Shown: piece after piece, positions 1-8,909 of the stretch
Layout: each line of letters opens with the position of its first letter
Position numbering within the stretch: the first letter of the stretch is position 1
NCBI RefSeq assembly: GCF_002836415.1
Contig: NZ_PJBP01000185.1
Location: forward strand, 1-64,000
Reading direction: 5' to 3'
Length of the DNA: 64,000 nt
Origin: Psychromonas sp. MB-3u-54
Lineage (GTDB): Bacteria; Pseudomonadota; Gammaproteobacteria; Enterobacterales; Psychromonadaceae
Program-made: the position numbers and the translations under genes
The notes under the pieces: generated by a model
Database searches by the model: none
Told to the model about the DNA's origin: nothing
The model's input: the letters and a program-made list of their open reading frames with translations, nothing else

Positions 1-160
1 ATACCCGCGACTGCGCCATCTGTTTATCAAAGGCCTGCACGTTAGGCACAGCCTGTTCCGCTTGAGGGCTTTTATCGGCGTTTTCCGCTGACTGAACCAG
101 AACGGGGATGGCCGAAAGCACAACAATCGATAACAAGGCAGTCAAGATTGCTTTCTTCAT
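1..160 (-). CDS. Secreted protein, N-terminal part only (runs off the left edge)
   Basis: The minus strand opens with an ATG at 158-160, preceded by a good ribosome binding site (GAGGAG about 7 bases upstream). The first residues form a typical Sec signal peptide: Lys-Lys, then a hydrophobic stretch, with likely cleavage after Gln-Ser-Ala at about residue 25. The mature part begins with charged and Gln-rich sequence (ENADKSPQAEQAVPNVQAF). About 53 codons are visible before the edge. The family cannot be assigned from so little; a small periplasmic protein is the most that can be said. It points away from the EPS locus and need not belong to it. Confidence 0.75.
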   Translation of the reverse strand, partial: MKKAILTALLSIVVLSAIPVLVQSAENADKSPQAEQAVPNVQAFDKQMAQSRV

Positions 161-480
161 ATTACTTCTCCTCAATTTTTAGCAACACAACACAGAGTAT
201 AGTGCAAAAATAAACGGCCCTCATATTCGGGTCTAACGCGAACCGCTATTCCGGCACAAGGTGCAGAACATCCCCAGGAATTACCTCCCTATGTTGATTT
301 TATTACAGCTTTAATAAGGGGCTAACACTCGATATGGCCGTTTTAGCCTTTTGAATAATTAAAAGTATTATGGTAAAAAACGAAACAGGGCTGCTACCGT
401 GACGCCAATGCCAACAGCAGACCTGCATGCTAAGATTACGCTTTCTTTACTTTTCAAAAAACATTTTTTGGACTAATTAA
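161..480. other. Non-coding gap
   Basis: No reading frame, RNA gene or clear repeat was recognised. The stretch must contain the promoter of the leftmost gene (minus strand), but no convincing -35/-10 pair could be picked out. It ends at the left-end-like sequence of the first IS982 remnant. Confidence 0.5.
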
Positions 481-569
481 CCTGAATTCGGGATAAAAAT
501 TAAAAGAAGTTAAACTAAATACCTGCTCCACGATCTGATCATTTAACTGGAAAAATCAGATACAAAGAA
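481..569 (+). repeat. IS982-type left-end repeat, copy 1
   Basis: About 90 bp beginning CTGAATTCGGGATAAAAATT recur, imperfectly, at 2641-2729. Both copies lie just upstream of IS982-like transposase sequence, so they are read as the left end and leader of two members of the same IS982-family element. No matching right-end inverted repeat was found near this copy. Confidence 0.6.
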
Positions 570-579
570 GGGGGTATAC

Positions 580-762
580 ATGATTAATTTAACGAATACG
601 TTTTATGATGCGGATGATTTTTGCAACGTTTTTATCCCTAGGAGAGACATTCGTTTAATCATCAACAATGAGATAAAAAAAGACGAGTTTCGCACATCAG
701 AAATAATGACAGTTATCATTAGCTTTTATCAATCTCATCAGAGAGATTTCAAGCATAGTTAG
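580..762 (+). pseudogene. IS982-family transposase, N-terminal fragment
   Basis: The frame encodes 60 residues that resemble the start of IS982-family transposases. It has the DADDFCNVF segment (families usually show D-V-D-D-F-C), then SEIMTVIISFYQS, then the R-D-F-K-H motif where the full protein would continue for another 200 or more residues. Here it stops after FKHS. The fragment follows the left-end repeat at 481-569, so this is a 3'-deleted IS copy. A second remnant at 2641-2945 retains the opposite end of the same transposase. There is no reason to expect activity. Confidence 0.7.
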
Positions 763-866
763 ATTGCGTGGAACCAATAGATCAAAAAAACACTCCTGAA
801 AATCAGATGATTTATGCTCTAAACTGCTGCATAATGTTGAGTATACTTCTGGAACAGAGCTGATTT

Positions 867-2267
867 TTAATATACATTTTTCCCAACAAAACCTTTGAAA
901 ATTGTTAACAAAATTATTTTAAAATCGAACCAAAGTGACCAAGTTTTTATGTACTGCAAATCAAATTCAACACGTTTTTCCATTTTTTCAAGTGTGTCAG
1001 TTTCTCCTCGCCATCCATTTATTTGTGCCCACCCTGTGATCCCCGGTTTTACTTTATGCCTAAGCATATAAAACTGCACTTTACGGCGATATTCTTCATT
1101 ATGTGCGACGGCGTGTGGTCTAGGCCCAACAAGAGACATATCTCCACGCAACACATTAAAAAACTGAGGGAATTCATCTAAAGATGAGCAGCGCAAAAAA
1201 GCACCTAAAGGAGTTATGCGCGGATCATTTTTGGTAGCTTGTACGACTTTTTTGTTATTTTCCATTACGTACATGGTTCTAAATTTCCAAACAAGTATTT
1301 CCTCCCCCCTTAATCCATAACGGCGCTGTTTAAATAAAACAGGACCTGGAGAGGTTCCCTTAATAGCCAAAGATATCAATAACAATGGTATGGCAATGAT
1401 ACAAAGAATAATAAGGCTGCCGACAATATCTTCTATACGCTTAAGCCACTTTTTAGGCCCAAGGTAGGGAGACTCGTAAACACTCAATGTATCAACAGCC
1501 CCCACATGCTCAACACGGGAATGAATCAAATTAGACACAAAAAAGTTAGGCAAATAGTGCACATCAACGGTTGTATCACCTAACAATAATAAGATATCTC
1601 CAATACGTTTTTCTGCTTGTAAAGGAAGCGCAAGAAACAAAATATCTATATGACCATCTCGCGCCTGCTTAATGGCATCTGCAACCCGCCCATTCACATC
1701 CAGATTAAAACCCTTCTTTACCCGAGCTAGGGAGCGGTCATCATAAACGCCAACTAATTCATAACCTAACTCATTATTTTGTTGGATTTCTTTAAACAAA
1801 TTAACAGCAGAATCGGTCGCTCCGACAATCACTACTTTCTTAACAAAGTGCCCTGATTTCAGACATGCTTTTATACATTGACGTTGCAATACCCGCCAAA
1901 ATAAACTAAAGAAAAGATTAAGCATAAACCATAAAACGATAGTGACACGTGAAAAACCTTCTGATTCTTTCAGTAAAAAAGCTAACGTAACTGCCACTAA
2001 AAAAGCGATAGAGATACAGATCCCTACTCTTAAAAACATCGCTGAAAAACGGTCTGTGCGTCTTGAGCGATAAAGTTCAAATGATTCAGCTAGATACAAA
2101 AAAAACACGGAAATAATTAACACTGCAACAAGATATTCTCGACTCAAAGAAACGCCATGTAAATAAGCAGCTACAGGAAGGCTTAAAAATAAAATTGATA
2201 AGTCAATCAATCGGTAGATAAATGAATATGAGTTTGACTTAGAGGTAAGAAATTTCTGTGATGTCAC
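867..2267 (-). CDS. Undecaprenyl-phosphate glucose-1-phosphate transferase (WcaJ/EpsB type)
   Basis: A polyprenyl-phosphate hexose-1-phosphate transferase, the membrane enzyme that starts a repeat unit by placing a sugar phosphate on undecaprenyl phosphate. The 466 residues show four N-terminal membrane segments (about 15-130), a CoA-binding-like central domain (VVIVGATDSA near 145), a fifth hydrophobic segment (about 280-305) and the C-terminal catalytic domain with FKQRRYG, WKFRTM, the SLDEFPQF signature, LVGPRPH and GITGWAQINGWRGETDT. The length is normal for the WcaJ branch (TIGR03023-like), which is the usual initiator in exosortase EPS loci. The start is GTG with an AGGGATT binding site. 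It is transcribed alone and sits at the left border of the EPS locus. Glucose as substrate is inferred from the family. Confidence 0.9.
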   Translation of the reverse strand: MTSQKFLTSKSNSYSFIYRLIDLSILFLSLPVAAYLHGVSLSREYLVAVLIISVFFLYLAESFELYRSRRTDRFSAMFLRVGICISIAFLVAVTLAFLLKESEGFSRVTIVLWFMLNLFFSLFWRVLQRQCIKACLKSGHFVKKVVIVGATDSAVNLFKEIQQNNELGYELVGVYDDRSLARVKKGFNLDVNGRVADAIKQARDGHIDILFLALPLQAEKRIGDILLLLGDTTVDVHYLPNFFVSNLIHSRVEHVGAVDTLSVYESPYLGPKKWLKRIEDIVGSLIILCIIAIPLLLISLAIKGTSPGPVLFKQRRYGLRGEEILVWKFRTMYVMENNKKVVQATKNDPRITPLGAFLRCSSLDEFPQFFNVLRGDMSLVGPRPHAVAHNEEYRRKVQFYMLRHKVKPGITGWAQINGWRGETDTLEKMEKRVEFDLQYIKTWSLWFDFKIILLTIFKGFVGKNVY

Positions 2268-2640
2268 AACTTAATCCCTTTGTTGGTTAACCGATATACA
2301 CGGCCATTGTTACAAAGCTTGAGCTATATTCAAGATAGTACAGTTGTATAAAATAGCCATCATGAATAAAAACAGGGTTCAACACAAAAGGGGTGATTAT
2401 GGAATTGAAAAGACATGTATTGACGGCCTTAAAGGCTTCCCTAAAAGCACTTACAGAAATTTTAAATATATATAACAATCAATTACAGCTCAAGAGACAT
2501 TAACCTCGTTTTCCGTAATAGCACCACATTCATTTCTTTTTACTCCCAAACTACTCACTTAAATGACAATATGTTATAAAAAAACAAGAAGACGAGGTGG
2601 GGAAAATAAAGCAACCAACACAGTTCTAGAACATAGAAAA

Positions 2641-2945
2641 TCTGAATTAGGGATAATAATTAAAATAAGTTGAACCAAATTCCTGTTCCAAGATCTGATC
2701 TTTTAACTAGCAAAAGCTGATAAAAAAGGTTCGAAAAAAACATGATAAAGGTAGTGATAAGCAGGCAGGATAAAGCGATGCTCAGCAAGCGTTGTCGTAT
2801 CGAAAAAATCAATGATCAAGTAAAAAAAGTTCATCTGTAGAGCACACGAGATACCACAGTATTACTGGCTTTGTTGCAAAGATGCTTGGTGGTTTAATTA
2901 CCTATTGCCTGCAAAAAAAATCCATCAATCAATTTAACACCCAAT
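2641..2945 (+). pseudogene. IS982-family element remnant, copy 2 (internal deletion, frameshift)
   Basis: It starts with the left-end repeat (2641-2729) and goes almost directly into the C-terminal end of the transposase. From about 2740 one frame reads through MLSKRCRIEKINDQVKK (ATG at 2778). After a shift of frame the next part reads EHTRYHSITGF, then LGGLITYCLQKKS, ending about 2945. These correspond to the IE-H-T-R-H-R-S and L-G-G-L-I-A-Y-C-L blocks of IS982 transposases. The central catalytic part is missing, so this is a dead copy complementary to the fragment at 580-762. The following 200 bp up to 3147 show nothing recognisable. Confidence 0.7.
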
Positions 2946-3147
2946 GAAAAAAAGGTGCTAATTGGTTAAAAGATCATAATGGCTTAACTCGATCTTAGTT
3001 TGATTAGTTAGGCAACTGTTCCCAGCACTTAAAAGACGATGAATATATTAAATTGGATAGAAAAAACAACTAATAACAAAACAGCGTTATTACAACATCT
3101 GATTTGTCATTAGTTGCTCGTTATTCAATGAAAGTAGCTTTTAACTC

Positions 3148-4620
3148 CTACTGCATGGTTAACCCGGCAAACGCTATTTGACTATAGCTTCCAATATTGC
3201 CAACAGGTTTTATCTCAACATGCGCATCCCCTGAAAATTCAAAATCAACGCGAATATAATACCATGCACGCCCACGACTTAATTCTATTGGGTACGTTTC
3301 ACCATTAAGGTTAATTTGGAGTTGTGATGAACCATCTGTCCAGGCTCCCGCTCTTAAAAACAATGAGCCAGAAACTAATTGCTCACTACTATTTTTCAAA
3401 TCAATAGAGATCACATTATCCTCATTCCACCGCATTCCAGTATAACCCGTTGCCACCACCGCGCCATTATCAATAAATGAATAGGTGCTATCTCGGTACT
3501 TCACCTTTCCTTGATAATCAATCCCAATCACCTCACCATTACTCAAGTTCTCATTACCGGAAATAAGATCAGAGGTCATATATTTAACATTGCTTACATC
3601 AATATTTTCGCTATCAGAGAGGCTGATACCTGTTAATGAAGCAATGCTAGGGACGCTGATATCTGTTAATGGAGCAGAGCTAGGGATACTGGTTTCATTC
3701 AAAACAACACCCGCAACTTGTAAACCACTATAGCTGCCAAAATCACCAGTAGGTCTGATTTTTACCGCCACTGAATCCTCAAAGGCAATATCAATTTTCA
3801 GATAATGCCAAGTATACCCACTGGGTATAGAAATAAACTCACTCGTATCACCAGCTGTTATTAAAAATGTGGCAGGCTCAGAAGTCCATACACCAACTGA
3901 CATATAGAGTGAAGCAACCTGAGAATCACCATTACCATTGAGTGAAAAACTCACACTATTTGATTCGTTATAACGCATTGAAACATAACCACTATCAATG
4001 TCACCACCTTGATCTTGAAACGTAAATAAAGCAGAATCTGAATAAGATAAGCTACCCTCTCCAATAGTATATTGAACATTTCCAACGTCATCTTTGCTAA
4101 AATCACCGTTATAAGTTGCATCACTCTTAAAACTATACAGCTCTCGTCCCGCTAGCTCGATAACATCCGGTTTTGTAATAAACTGTCCGATAATCATTGC
4201 ACTGCCCGTCATATCTGGCAAAGTGGTATCCGCTACAATATCTGTCTCAGGAGTATCAATACAATATTCTTGGGTATAGGCAGTTCCTGCCTGATTAAAC
4301 GACCCGACTCTGTAACAATAAGCAGTTCCTGCAACAAGATTAGAATCTGTATAAGAGGTCACATTTGAATTTAATCTAGCCATCACCACAAAATCGCCAC
4401 CTTCATTTCGTTCAACAACAAAACCATCCTCGTTATCAGAATTATCTTGCCAGGCAATATTAGCCACGACACCACCTCCCGCACCAGTATCGATGTCAAT
4501 AATCACATCTAATTTATATTCTTGCCATAATTTATTGCCAACAAAAATAGTTAATAAAATAGCAACAGCTATCAATGTACTTCTTGCAATACTTCGCTGC
4601 GTTTTATTGAACATAGCCAA
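3148..4620 (-). CDS. Membrane-anchored fibronectin III protein with two carbohydrate-binding-like repeats
   Basis: 490 residues. Residues 14-31 form a single hydrophobic segment after a basic N-terminus, acting as signal anchor or signal peptide. Residues 50-125 look like a fibronectin type III domain (IAWQDNSDNEDGFVVER, then AYCYRVGSFNQAG). The rest holds two related beta-sandwich-like units, about 170-310 and 365-490. Each has a GY-x-x-MR-[YW]-N-E segment, an L-[FY]-[ML]-x-G-W-T segment, a W-[HY]-Y-[LI]-[KR] segment and a GSYS segment near the end. The repeat suggests sugar or cell-wall binding, but no exact family is recognised. It is a single gene beside the EPS locus; a role in holding polymer at the surface is inference. 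A second FN3 gene, broken, lies at 32069-32740. Confidence 0.7.
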   Translation of the reverse strand: MAMFNKTQRSIARSTLIAVAILLTIFVGNKLWQEYKLDVIIDIDTGAGGGVVANIAWQDNSDNEDGFVVERNEGGDFVVMARLNSNVTSYTDSNLVAGTAYCYRVGSFNQAGTAYTQEYCIDTPETDIVADTTLPDMTGSAMIIGQFITKPDVIELAGRELYSFKSDATYNGDFSKDDVGNVQYTIGEGSLSYSDSALFTFQDQGGDIDSGYVSMRYNESNSVSFSLNGNGDSQVASLYMSVGVWTSEPATFLITAGDTSEFISIPSGYTWHYLKIDIAFEDSVAVKIRPTGDFGSYSGLQVAGVVLNETSIPSSAPLTDISVPSIASLTGISLSDSENIDVSNVKYMTSDLISGNENLSNGEVIGIDYQGKVKYRDSTYSFIDNGAVVATGYTGMRWNEDNVISIDLKNSSEQLVSGSLFLRAGAWTDGSSQLQINLNGETYPIELSRGRAWYYIRVDFEFSGDAHVEIKPVGNIGSYSQIAFAGLTMQ

Positions 4621-4738
4621 TTCCCCTTTTTAATAACGCCGTTAACAACGAAAGTCAGAACATGCTAAGATTATAGTAATAAAATAGATTAACCGCACAA
4701 AAAAAACCAAAAACATATCAACAAAATAGCTGGATAAA

Positions 4739-5348
4739 TTAATCCAGACGAGATATTAGTTCTATTTTATTGATATACAGAATAATTGGCTCTTTTAGTT
4801 GGTACATATAAAAATCAACACCTGCTATGTTGCTTATATTTATCTCTATTCCTGTCAGCGAATGTTTTATTTCGGCTAATGCCACGTTGTAGTCATTCCA
4901 TCCAGAGTCGATTCTTAACCATTTCCCAAACCGATCATTCTGGTCAGGTATTGATTGATTATGAATTTTATCTGTGAAGATAAGCCCAACCTTAAGAGGA
5001 CTGAGTTAGGATTAAAAAATCAATCTGTTTATAACCTTGCCAATCGCCGGCAAAAAAACGTAAGACGACACGGCAGTCCATTTTCGCGGCCAAGGTTAAT
5101 CTCATGATTTTTTTATCTGCAACCCCTGATTAGGGTGATTCACTTGAGTTGACCATTGCTAATGGCAGATCTGCTTTCCAACGTGTTAATTCTGAGTGAC
5201 TATCAAATTTAGCAATAGTCGAAAAGTCCATGCGCAGGTCATATGCATCTTTAACAGCCTGTATTACTGGAACGTAAGGTATAAAAGTAGGGTTATATAG
5301 AAACAACGAGAAGCAATTAAAAGATTGTTTTTTTGTTGAAATTGCCAA
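4739..5348 (-). pseudogene. VanZ-type C-terminal domain protein, disrupted
   Basis: The minus strand carries a decayed gene in two frames. From 5348 downwards it reads MDFSTIAKFDSHSELTRWKA, then an in-frame TAA at 5130-5132, and continues in the same frame through IMRLTLAAKMDCRVVLRFFA and GDWQGYKQIDFLI to a stop near 5003. After a frameshift it resumes as LKVGLIFTDKIHNQ, then WLRIDSGWNDYNV and ISNIAGVDFYMYQLKEPIIL, to a TAA at 4739. The order (E-L-x-R-W, F-F-x-G-D-W-x-G-Y, D-R-F, G-W, L-Y-I-[ND]-x-[IV]-[ER]-L) matches the C-terminal carbohydrate-module-like part that follows VanZ domains in marine gammaproteobacteria. Such genes are common in exosortase loci. One nonsense codon and one frameshift make it non-functional. 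The assignment is from memory of the family. Confidence 0.55.
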
Positions 5349-5464
5349 AAAAAGTAGGCAGAAAACGCACCAAACAAGCCATAATAGAGGTCACTAAGCT
5401 GGCGCGTGCGAGAGGAGAACGGCGGCAGAAGCTCTATTCCACCGCCAGTAATAAGAGTAATTAG
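5321..5464 (+). pseudogene. Transposase C-terminal fragment (ISNCY-like)
   Basis: A short frame encodes LPKKVGRKRTKQAIIEVTKL followed by a basic stretch and a TAG at 5462-5464. The G-R-[KP]-R-T-[KR] motif followed by a basic helix is familiar from the linker and C-terminal region of ISNCY-like and related transposases. Nothing upstream on this strand completes a gene, and it overlaps the 5' end of the VanZ-like remnant on the other strand. It is probably a leftover of an insertion that broke that gene. Confidence 0.35.
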
Positions 5465-5995
5465 GAATAAAAAAAGTTAAAAACCGTTGTCGTTTACCAG
5501 TACTGTTATTTATATCGCTACTGAATGAAATTAATCCCCCCCCAAAAAAATAAAAAACAGATAATCTGCCCGAGAGGCCATAGTGTATCCATCAACCTTC
5601 CTAAAATGAAATGAAAGCAGGCACTCAAGAAAAAAGCAAAAGCATCAATATGAAAGTAACCCATAAAGCGAGTTTTTTTAACATTATTGACTACCATTCA
5701 AAGTGAAGTGAACAAAAATGCAAATATAGGCCTTACCCCATATAAGGATAGCGAGTCCGTCAACTCCGTCATAATTAAAGAATAAATATACTTCGCTAGG
5801 TATACCTATTTATGAAACTGACCTACAATAAATTTCATATCTTTTGACTGATAATTGTATATTGATATTTCAGGATGAATAAAACGCAAACATAAATCTG
5901 CTCACAATAGAGTGATTAAATTGAATAATCAACAGGGATTTGCTGGATAACTGAAGCAAAACAGAGTGAAATAAATAAAAAAAATACTCCTAAAA
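5465..5995. other. Non-coding gap before the deacetylase/GT operon
   Basis: No gene was recognised. It contains an 8-C run followed by 7 A (about 5536-5550). It must hold the promoter of the three-gene plus-strand operon that starts at 5996, but no convincing promoter motif was found. Confidence 0.4.
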
Positions 5996-7036
5996 TTGTT
6001 TTTAAAATTAGGCATTTATCAAGATTTCCACTTCCTATCTCGCCATAAAATAACAATTTTATACATGCATGGCATTATTAATGACACGGTATCTACCCCG
6101 TGGCAACCATTACGCATGCAGCATACTAAGCAGGCTTTAGCTGTTACGCTTAAAGTCTTATCTGAAAAGTACACATTTATTTCATTAACTACAGCCGTAG
6201 AAATCTTAAAGAAACAGCGCCCTCCTGTTAACAATGCTCTGGTGATAACCTTAGATGACGGCTATTTAAACAGCCTGACATCAGACGCACCATTATTCGC
6301 ACATTTAAACATTTCACCGACAATATTTGTTTCCACTGAGCATCGCGAAGCTAACCAGCCATTTTGCTTTGATCGCTTGGATTATGCATTACAACAAATT
6401 ACCACAGGAAATGTTCAAACCTTTGTAGGCCATGAAATATTCATTTTTAATTGCCAAGCAAGAAAGAAATTGCAACAAAGTTATGCCATTTTTGGTCAAA
6501 AAATTAAAGCACACTTTAAATCTGATATCGCAATGCGAGATTACCTTTGCAGTCTCTGTCAAGAAATAGAGCAACAAACAGGTAAAGCGTTAAGTGCCAT
6601 CATTAATAACGATCCTTGCGCTGCATTAGCAGATTGGCAACAACTCAATTACGCTAAAAAAAATTTAAATTTTGAAATAGGTAGCCATACACTTAACCAC
6701 GCACGATTAGGCTTAGTTGATAAGCATACGGCATCGATAGAATTAGCTGAATCAGAAACCAAACTGAATATTCATTGTGTAAGTTTTTGTTATCCTGACA
6801 ATAGCTACAATGCTCACTCGGTCAAAACTGCCGCGCTGCACTACAATCGCGCCTTAACAACTAATAATGGCTTGAATAAACTTAATTGTAATTTAATGAC
6901 TTTGAAACGTTTTCATTTACCAACTAACGACAACCCACTTAAAATACTGTTCGCAATATCGGCTTTGCGCAACGGCTTTAATATCAGCCAACAGAAGAGA
7001 AAAACACTTTATGAAAATATGTATCGTTGCAAATAA
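5996..7036 (+). CDS. Polysaccharide deacetylase (NodB/CE4-like)
   Basis: 346 residues of the NodB superfamily, which removes N- or O-acetyl groups from sugars. The metal/catalytic pair is in TLDDGY (Asp87-Asp88) and the two metal histidines in GSHTLNH (His231, His235). The FCYP block near 265 is present but followed by DN rather than the usual NG. It is a clear paralogue of the protein at 22205-23239, sharing YTFISL, CFDRLDYALQQ/WFDRLDYALQQ and the HKITI-x-x-MHG start. That alignment supports the early TTG start although no good ribosome binding site is visible. No signal peptide is seen; the short hydrophobic N-terminus is compatible with a cytoplasmic or membrane-associated enzyme. The last 26 bp overlap the next gene, so the two are probably translationally coupled. 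Confidence 0.8.
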   Translation: MFLKLGIYQDFHFLSRHKITILYMHGIINDTVSTPWQPLRMQHTKQALAVTLKVLSEKYTFISLTTAVEILKKQRPPVNNALVITLDDGYLNSLTSDAPLFAHLNISPTIFVSTEHREANQPFCFDRLDYALQQITTGNVQTFVGHEIFIFNCQARKKLQQSYAIFGQKIKAHFKSDIAMRDYLCSLCQEIEQQTGKALSAIINNDPCAALADWQQLNYAKKNLNFEIGSHTLNHARLGLVDKHTASIELAESETKLNIHCVSFCYPDNSYNAHSVKTAALHYNRALTTNNGLNKLNCNLMTLKRFHLPTNDNPLKILFAISALRNGFNISQQKRKTLYENMYRCK

Positions 7037-8909
7037 TGCTTATGGCGCATTAACTGGTGAAGAATCAGGTCATATAGGTGGTGTTGAAAGACAAACTGCA
7101 TTATTAAGTGAGTGGCTTGCCGCTAATGGACATGAAGTAATAGTGATCACTTGGAATGAAGGTGGCTCGCCTGTTGAGATTGTAAATGGTATTAAAATAA
7201 TCAAGTTATGTAAAGTAACCGATGGCCTACCTATGATACGCTTTTTTACACCACGCTGGACTTCCCTAATATCAGCACTAAAAGAAGCTGATGCCGAAGT
7301 GTATTATCACAACTGCGCAGAATATGTGACAGGGCAAATTGCGATGTGGTGCAAATCACATCACACGCCTTTGATATATAGCGTTGCCAGCGATGCAGAT
7401 TGTGACATTGACTTACCAAATTTAAAATCTAAAAGAGAAAAGTACTTATTTCGCCACGGGCTAACCCATGCAAACTTGGTCATCACCCAAACACAAAAAC
7501 AAAAGCAACTTTTACAACAGAATTACTCAATAGATGCCCAAGTTATTAACATGCCAGCGACGCCCCCCAAACCGCTAGAAAATTTTAAACGAGCAGCCTT
7601 GTTTAACAAACAAAAAGTGATATGGGTTGGCCGATTACATAAAGTAAAAAGAGTAGAATGGCTAATTGACATTGCCAAAAAATCACCCGAAGTATCATTT
7701 GAAATAATAGGCCCAGAGGGCGATAAAGCCGATTATATGACAGATATCCTGCAGCGCCTAAAAAACAGTAAAAACATCACTTATTTAGGCAAAGTCAGTA
7801 GAGCCGATATGCCTGCTATTTACCAAAACAGCTCCATTTTATGCTGCACTTCAATCTACGAAGGGTTTCCAAATACTTACCTCGAGGCATGGAGTTACGG
7901 TGTTCCCGTTATTACAACCATTGACCCTGACGATATCATTAAAACACACAACATGGGCTATCACGTCACAAGCAAAGAGCATTTCCAAAGCCATATTAAG
8001 CTATTACTTAACGACCCTATTCACTGGGAAAAAACGTCGTTAAACTGTCAAAATTATTGTTTACAAAATCATGAGCAAGGCAGGGTGATGAAGCAATTTG
8101 AGCGTGCATTTTTATCGGTCGGTTTCAATCGTATTGGCAAACATTTTGATCAGCAAAGTGAAAGTTGGTCTGATTACTACCAAAACAGCGCTATTAGCAT
8201 TGCACATCTCGATTTACAACAGCGACTCGTCTACTGCCAAAAAATGTTAGCCAATATAGCAAAACAAGAAAAAACAATGCATTTACTTGATTTAGGCTGT
8301 GGTCCAGGAGATAGTTTTCCAGCTATAAAATCAACGGGAGACTGGCTAATAGAGGGGGTAGATATTTCTATAGAGATGATAAAAATAGCACAGATACAAC
8401 ACCCTGATATCAATCTAAAAATAGCCAACGCGTCCTCTCTGCCTTTTGAAAAAAACAGATTCCAAACAGTCATATCACTGGGTGTCTTAGAGTATATCGA
8501 AGGCTATCCATTAGTCATCTCTGAAGTAAAACGTATACTGCAACCACAAGGACATTTTGTTGTTTCTATCCCCAATAAACAGTCAGTTTTTAGAATATTA
8601 AGAAAACTAGAAAACCTATTTGTAAAGCCATTTAAGAAAATACCCCTGTTGAAAAAAAAACAAAGAAATATTCCCTCCATTCATCATCAACAATGGTCAC
8701 AAAAAACCTTTAGTGATAATTTAACCTCTCAAGGTTTTTCTATTGAAAGTATTGAATACTGTACCTATGCGTTTCTCAGCCCAAAATTAGAAAGTTCGAC
8801 TTTTAATCTCCACCTATCAAAATGGTTACATAACAACTTACGCAGAAATGCCAAGCTTAAACATTTTCTAGCGAATACCATTATTATCCATGCAAGAGTA
8901 AATAAATAA
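7011..8909 (+). CDS. Fusion of a GT4 glycosyltransferase and a SAM-dependent methyltransferase
   Basis: 632 residues with two enzymes in one chain. Residues 1-375 are a GT-B glycosyltransferase of family 4: an N-terminal GGVERQ loop, VIWVGRLHKVKR at about 206, and the donor-binding E-G-F-P-N-T-Y-L-E-A-W motif near 285. Residues about 390-560 are a class I methyltransferase: motif I LLDLGCGPGD near 425, an acidic GVDIS, and VISLGVLEYI, followed by a basic tail to 632. One protein therefore probably adds a sugar and methylates it, or a neighbouring residue. It is second of three genes and starts inside the deacetylase gene. Sugar and methylation site cannot be read from sequence. Confidence 0.85.
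   Translation: MKICIVANNAYGALTGEESGHIGGVERQTALLSEWLAANGHEVIVITWNEGGSPVEIVNGIKIIKLCKVTDGLPMIRFFTPRWTSLISALKEADAEVYYHNCAEYVTGQIAMWCKSHHTPLIYSVASDADCDIDLPNLKSKREKYLFRHGLTHANLVITQTQKQKQLLQQNYSIDAQVINMPATPPKPLENFKRAALFNKQKVIWVGRLHKVKRVEWLIDIAKKSPEVSFEIIGPEGDKADYMTDILQRLKNSKNITYLGKVSRADMPAIYQNSSILCCTSIYEGFPNTYLEAWSYGVPVITTIDPDDIIKTHNMGYHVTSKEHFQSHIKLLLNDPIHWEKTSLNCQNYCLQNHEQGRVMKQFERAFLSVGFNRIGKHFDQQSESWSDYYQNSAISIAHLDLQQRLVYCQKMLANIAKQEKTMHLLDLGCGPGDSFPAIKSTGDWLIEGVDISIEMIKIAQIQHPDINLKIANASSLPFEKNRFQTVISLGVLEYIEGYPLVISEVKRILQPQGHFVVSIPNKQSVFRILRKLENLFVKPFKKIPLLKKKQRNIPSIHHQQWSQKTFSDNLTSQGFSIESIEYCTYAFLSPKLESSTFNLHLSKWLHNNLRRNAKLKHFLANTIIIHARVNK

Noticed and set aside
2287-2478. Minus-strand 63-codon frame
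   Set aside because: No binding site, no recognisable motif, and overlaps the equally weak plus-strand frame. Treated as chance.
2399-2503. Plus-strand 34-codon frame (MELKRHVLTALKASLKALTE...) with a passable AGGGG-like binding site
   Set aside because: Short, no recognised family, and lies in a gap with IS relics. Nothing beyond an open frame supports it.
4786-4977. Plus-strand 63-codon frame
   Set aside because: It is the antisense of the VanZ-type remnant, whose minus-strand frames give recognisable protein sequence.
5536-5543. 8-C run as a contingency tract
   Set aside because: It lies in a gap with no gene or identified promoter around it, so slippage there has no visible consequence.
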